The notes under the pieces: model-generated
What the model saw: the letters and a program-made list of their open reading frames with translations, nothing else
The model's database searches: none
Told to the model about the DNA's origin: nothing
Assembly: GCA_003427395.1 (NCBI GenBank)
Contig: BFEA01000509.1
Coordinates: 247,666 to 275,523 of the forward strand
From: Chara braunii
Taxonomy: Eukaryota > Streptophyta > Charophyceae > Charales > Characeae
Reading direction: 5' to 3'
Length of the DNA: 27,858 bases
In this document: one piece after another, positions 27,206 to 27,858 of the stretch
Layout: each line of letters starts with the position of its first letter
How positions within the stretch are numbered: position 1 is the stretch's first letter
Made by a program: the position numbers and the translations under genes

Positions 27206-27403
27206 GGATGACTGCTTAAAAGAAGAATTTATGGGACGCTGGACCCGGTTTCCAGCAGGTTAGTATATTGAGGATGATTGCTCCAAAGAAGAAGTTATGG
27301 GACGCTGGACCCGGTTTCCAGCAGGATAGTATATTAAGGAGGACTGCTCAAAAGTAGAAGTTATGGGACGCTGGACCCGGTTTCCAGCAGGACAGTAGAG
27401 TAA
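27206..27403 (+). repeat. Three exact-length 66-bp tandem repeats carrying the hairpin head
   Basis: Units at 27206-27271, 27272-27337 and 27338-27403 have identical length and few differences. Each has a GGATGACTGCT-like start, an AAGAAG part, then TTATGGGACGCTGGACCCGG and TTTCCAGCAGG. The head hairpin CTGGACCCGGTTTCCAG sits at 27239-27255, 27305-27321 and 27371-27387. They lie just after LINE-C. Confidence 0.9.
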
Positions 27404-27640
27404 GGAAATAACAGTCTAAACAGCTGAATTTTGTACAACTCATTCCGGTCTGGCTGTTGCTGCAGTCGTTCTTCAATACATACCACTGCAGAGTGCAAAG
27501 ACACGAAGATACTATAGGCGCCATGAGGACAATAGGAGGATGGCGGCGGCTAGGGGTGGGAGGGAGATGCCACTGGTGCCCCCCAGTGTTTCTCCCGCCC
27601 ACACCCGACCCTGCTGCAGGATAGGTATGAAACGAGAGGA
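27404..27640. other. Unassigned spacer between head arrays
   Basis: No gene or RNA recognised. Confidence 0.3.
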
Positions 27641-27716
27641 TAGGATATGGGAAACTGGACCCGGATTCCAGTACAATGGCGTCACCTTCAAAATGTATTG
27701 TTTCGCAAAGATGTAA
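27641..27716 (+). repeat. Additional head unit upstream of the SINE-like element
   Basis: A head hairpin CTGGACCCGGATTCCAG (27655-27671) followed by a spacer with CGCAAAGATGTAATTA, which resembles the CCAAAGAAGAAGTTA spacer of the 66-bp units. The next head starts 72 nt further on. So head units continue in a loose tandem into the element at 27717. Confidence 0.65.
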
Positions 27717-27858
27717 TTACGGGACGTTGGACCCGGTTTCCAGCAGGTGTCGCTCCCCACCAATAGATGGAGCGGCCCGCCAGGCAAAGCCTCAATCCCG
27801 GTGGTTCTCTTACCACCACCAGGATAGAGGTCTTGCACAGGGGCCTTTCAAAAAAAAA
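27717..27858 (+). mobile_element. Full-length hairpin-headed SINE-like retroposon, reaches the window end
   Basis: Starts TTACGGGACGTTGGACCCGG. The head (27727-27743) has arms TTGGA and TCCAG. The second hairpin has GCTCC (27752-27756) and GGAGC (27769-27773) arms. The third pairs CCTCAATCCCGGTGGT (27790-27805) with ACCACCAGGATAGAGG (27815-27830), 14 of 16 positions. The end is GGGGCCTTTC plus an A-run (27851-27858) that continues past the window. Its order of hairpins equals that of the copy at 14901-15063. Confidence 0.75.

Noticed and set aside
27206-27403. CRISPR array
   Set aside because: The whole 66-bp unit repeats, including what would be spacers. There are no cas genes and the context is eukaryotic.

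Overview
This window reads as repeat-rich nuclear DNA from a eukaryote. I find no complete host gene, no rRNA or tRNA gene and no CRISPR array. The reverse transcriptase type (L1-like, with a plant-style zinc-binding zf-RVT region after the RT, and a DUF4283-like plus CCHC ORF1) points to the green-plant lineage. A streptophyte alga or early land plant is my guess, at low confidence and from protein style only. One undetermined base (position 450) shows it is draft assembly.

Layout. 1-1380: unassigned sequence with a degenerate ~88-bp tandem repeat and an 18-bp perfect palindrome. 1381-6041 (+): LINE-A, an L1-like element with an ORF1 remnant, endonuclease (EN), RT and C-terminal region, broken by stops and frameshifts. 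6536-6661, 7567-7650 and 11984-12125: A-tailed short retroposons. 7821-9720: a degenerate long-period array, then a ~35-bp array (9825-9968). 10337-10802: a GC-rich block with a perfect hairpin. 11260-11820: two 137-bp direct repeats. 12279-13035: more retroposon copies. 13307-19658 (-): LINE-B, the most complete element, with ORF1 overlapping ORF2 and another retroposon inside it. 20205-20785: AT-rich DNA around a 197-bp foldback. 20929-21460: further degenerate repeats. 23284-23403: a mini-retroposon with a perfect 15-bp target-site duplication. 23750-27166 (+): LINE-C, 5'-truncated, with the RT catalytic residues intact. 27206-27858: tandem hairpin-head repeats leading into a full-length retroposon that runs off the window.

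The most unusual content is a set of very short non-autonomous retroposons that I do not recognise. Each starts with a small hairpin 'head' (stem CTGGA/TCCAG around an ACCCGGT-like loop) and ends in an A-rich tail. The same head is joined to at least two different bodies, occurs alone with a second hairpin as a ~60-nt mini form, and is tandemly repeated in some copies. The head shows paired base changes in diverged copies. LINEs of the kinds present here could have supplied the mobilising enzymes in trans, but that link is inference. All three LINEs are disabled, and many of their lesions fit C-to-T (or G-to-A) decay.
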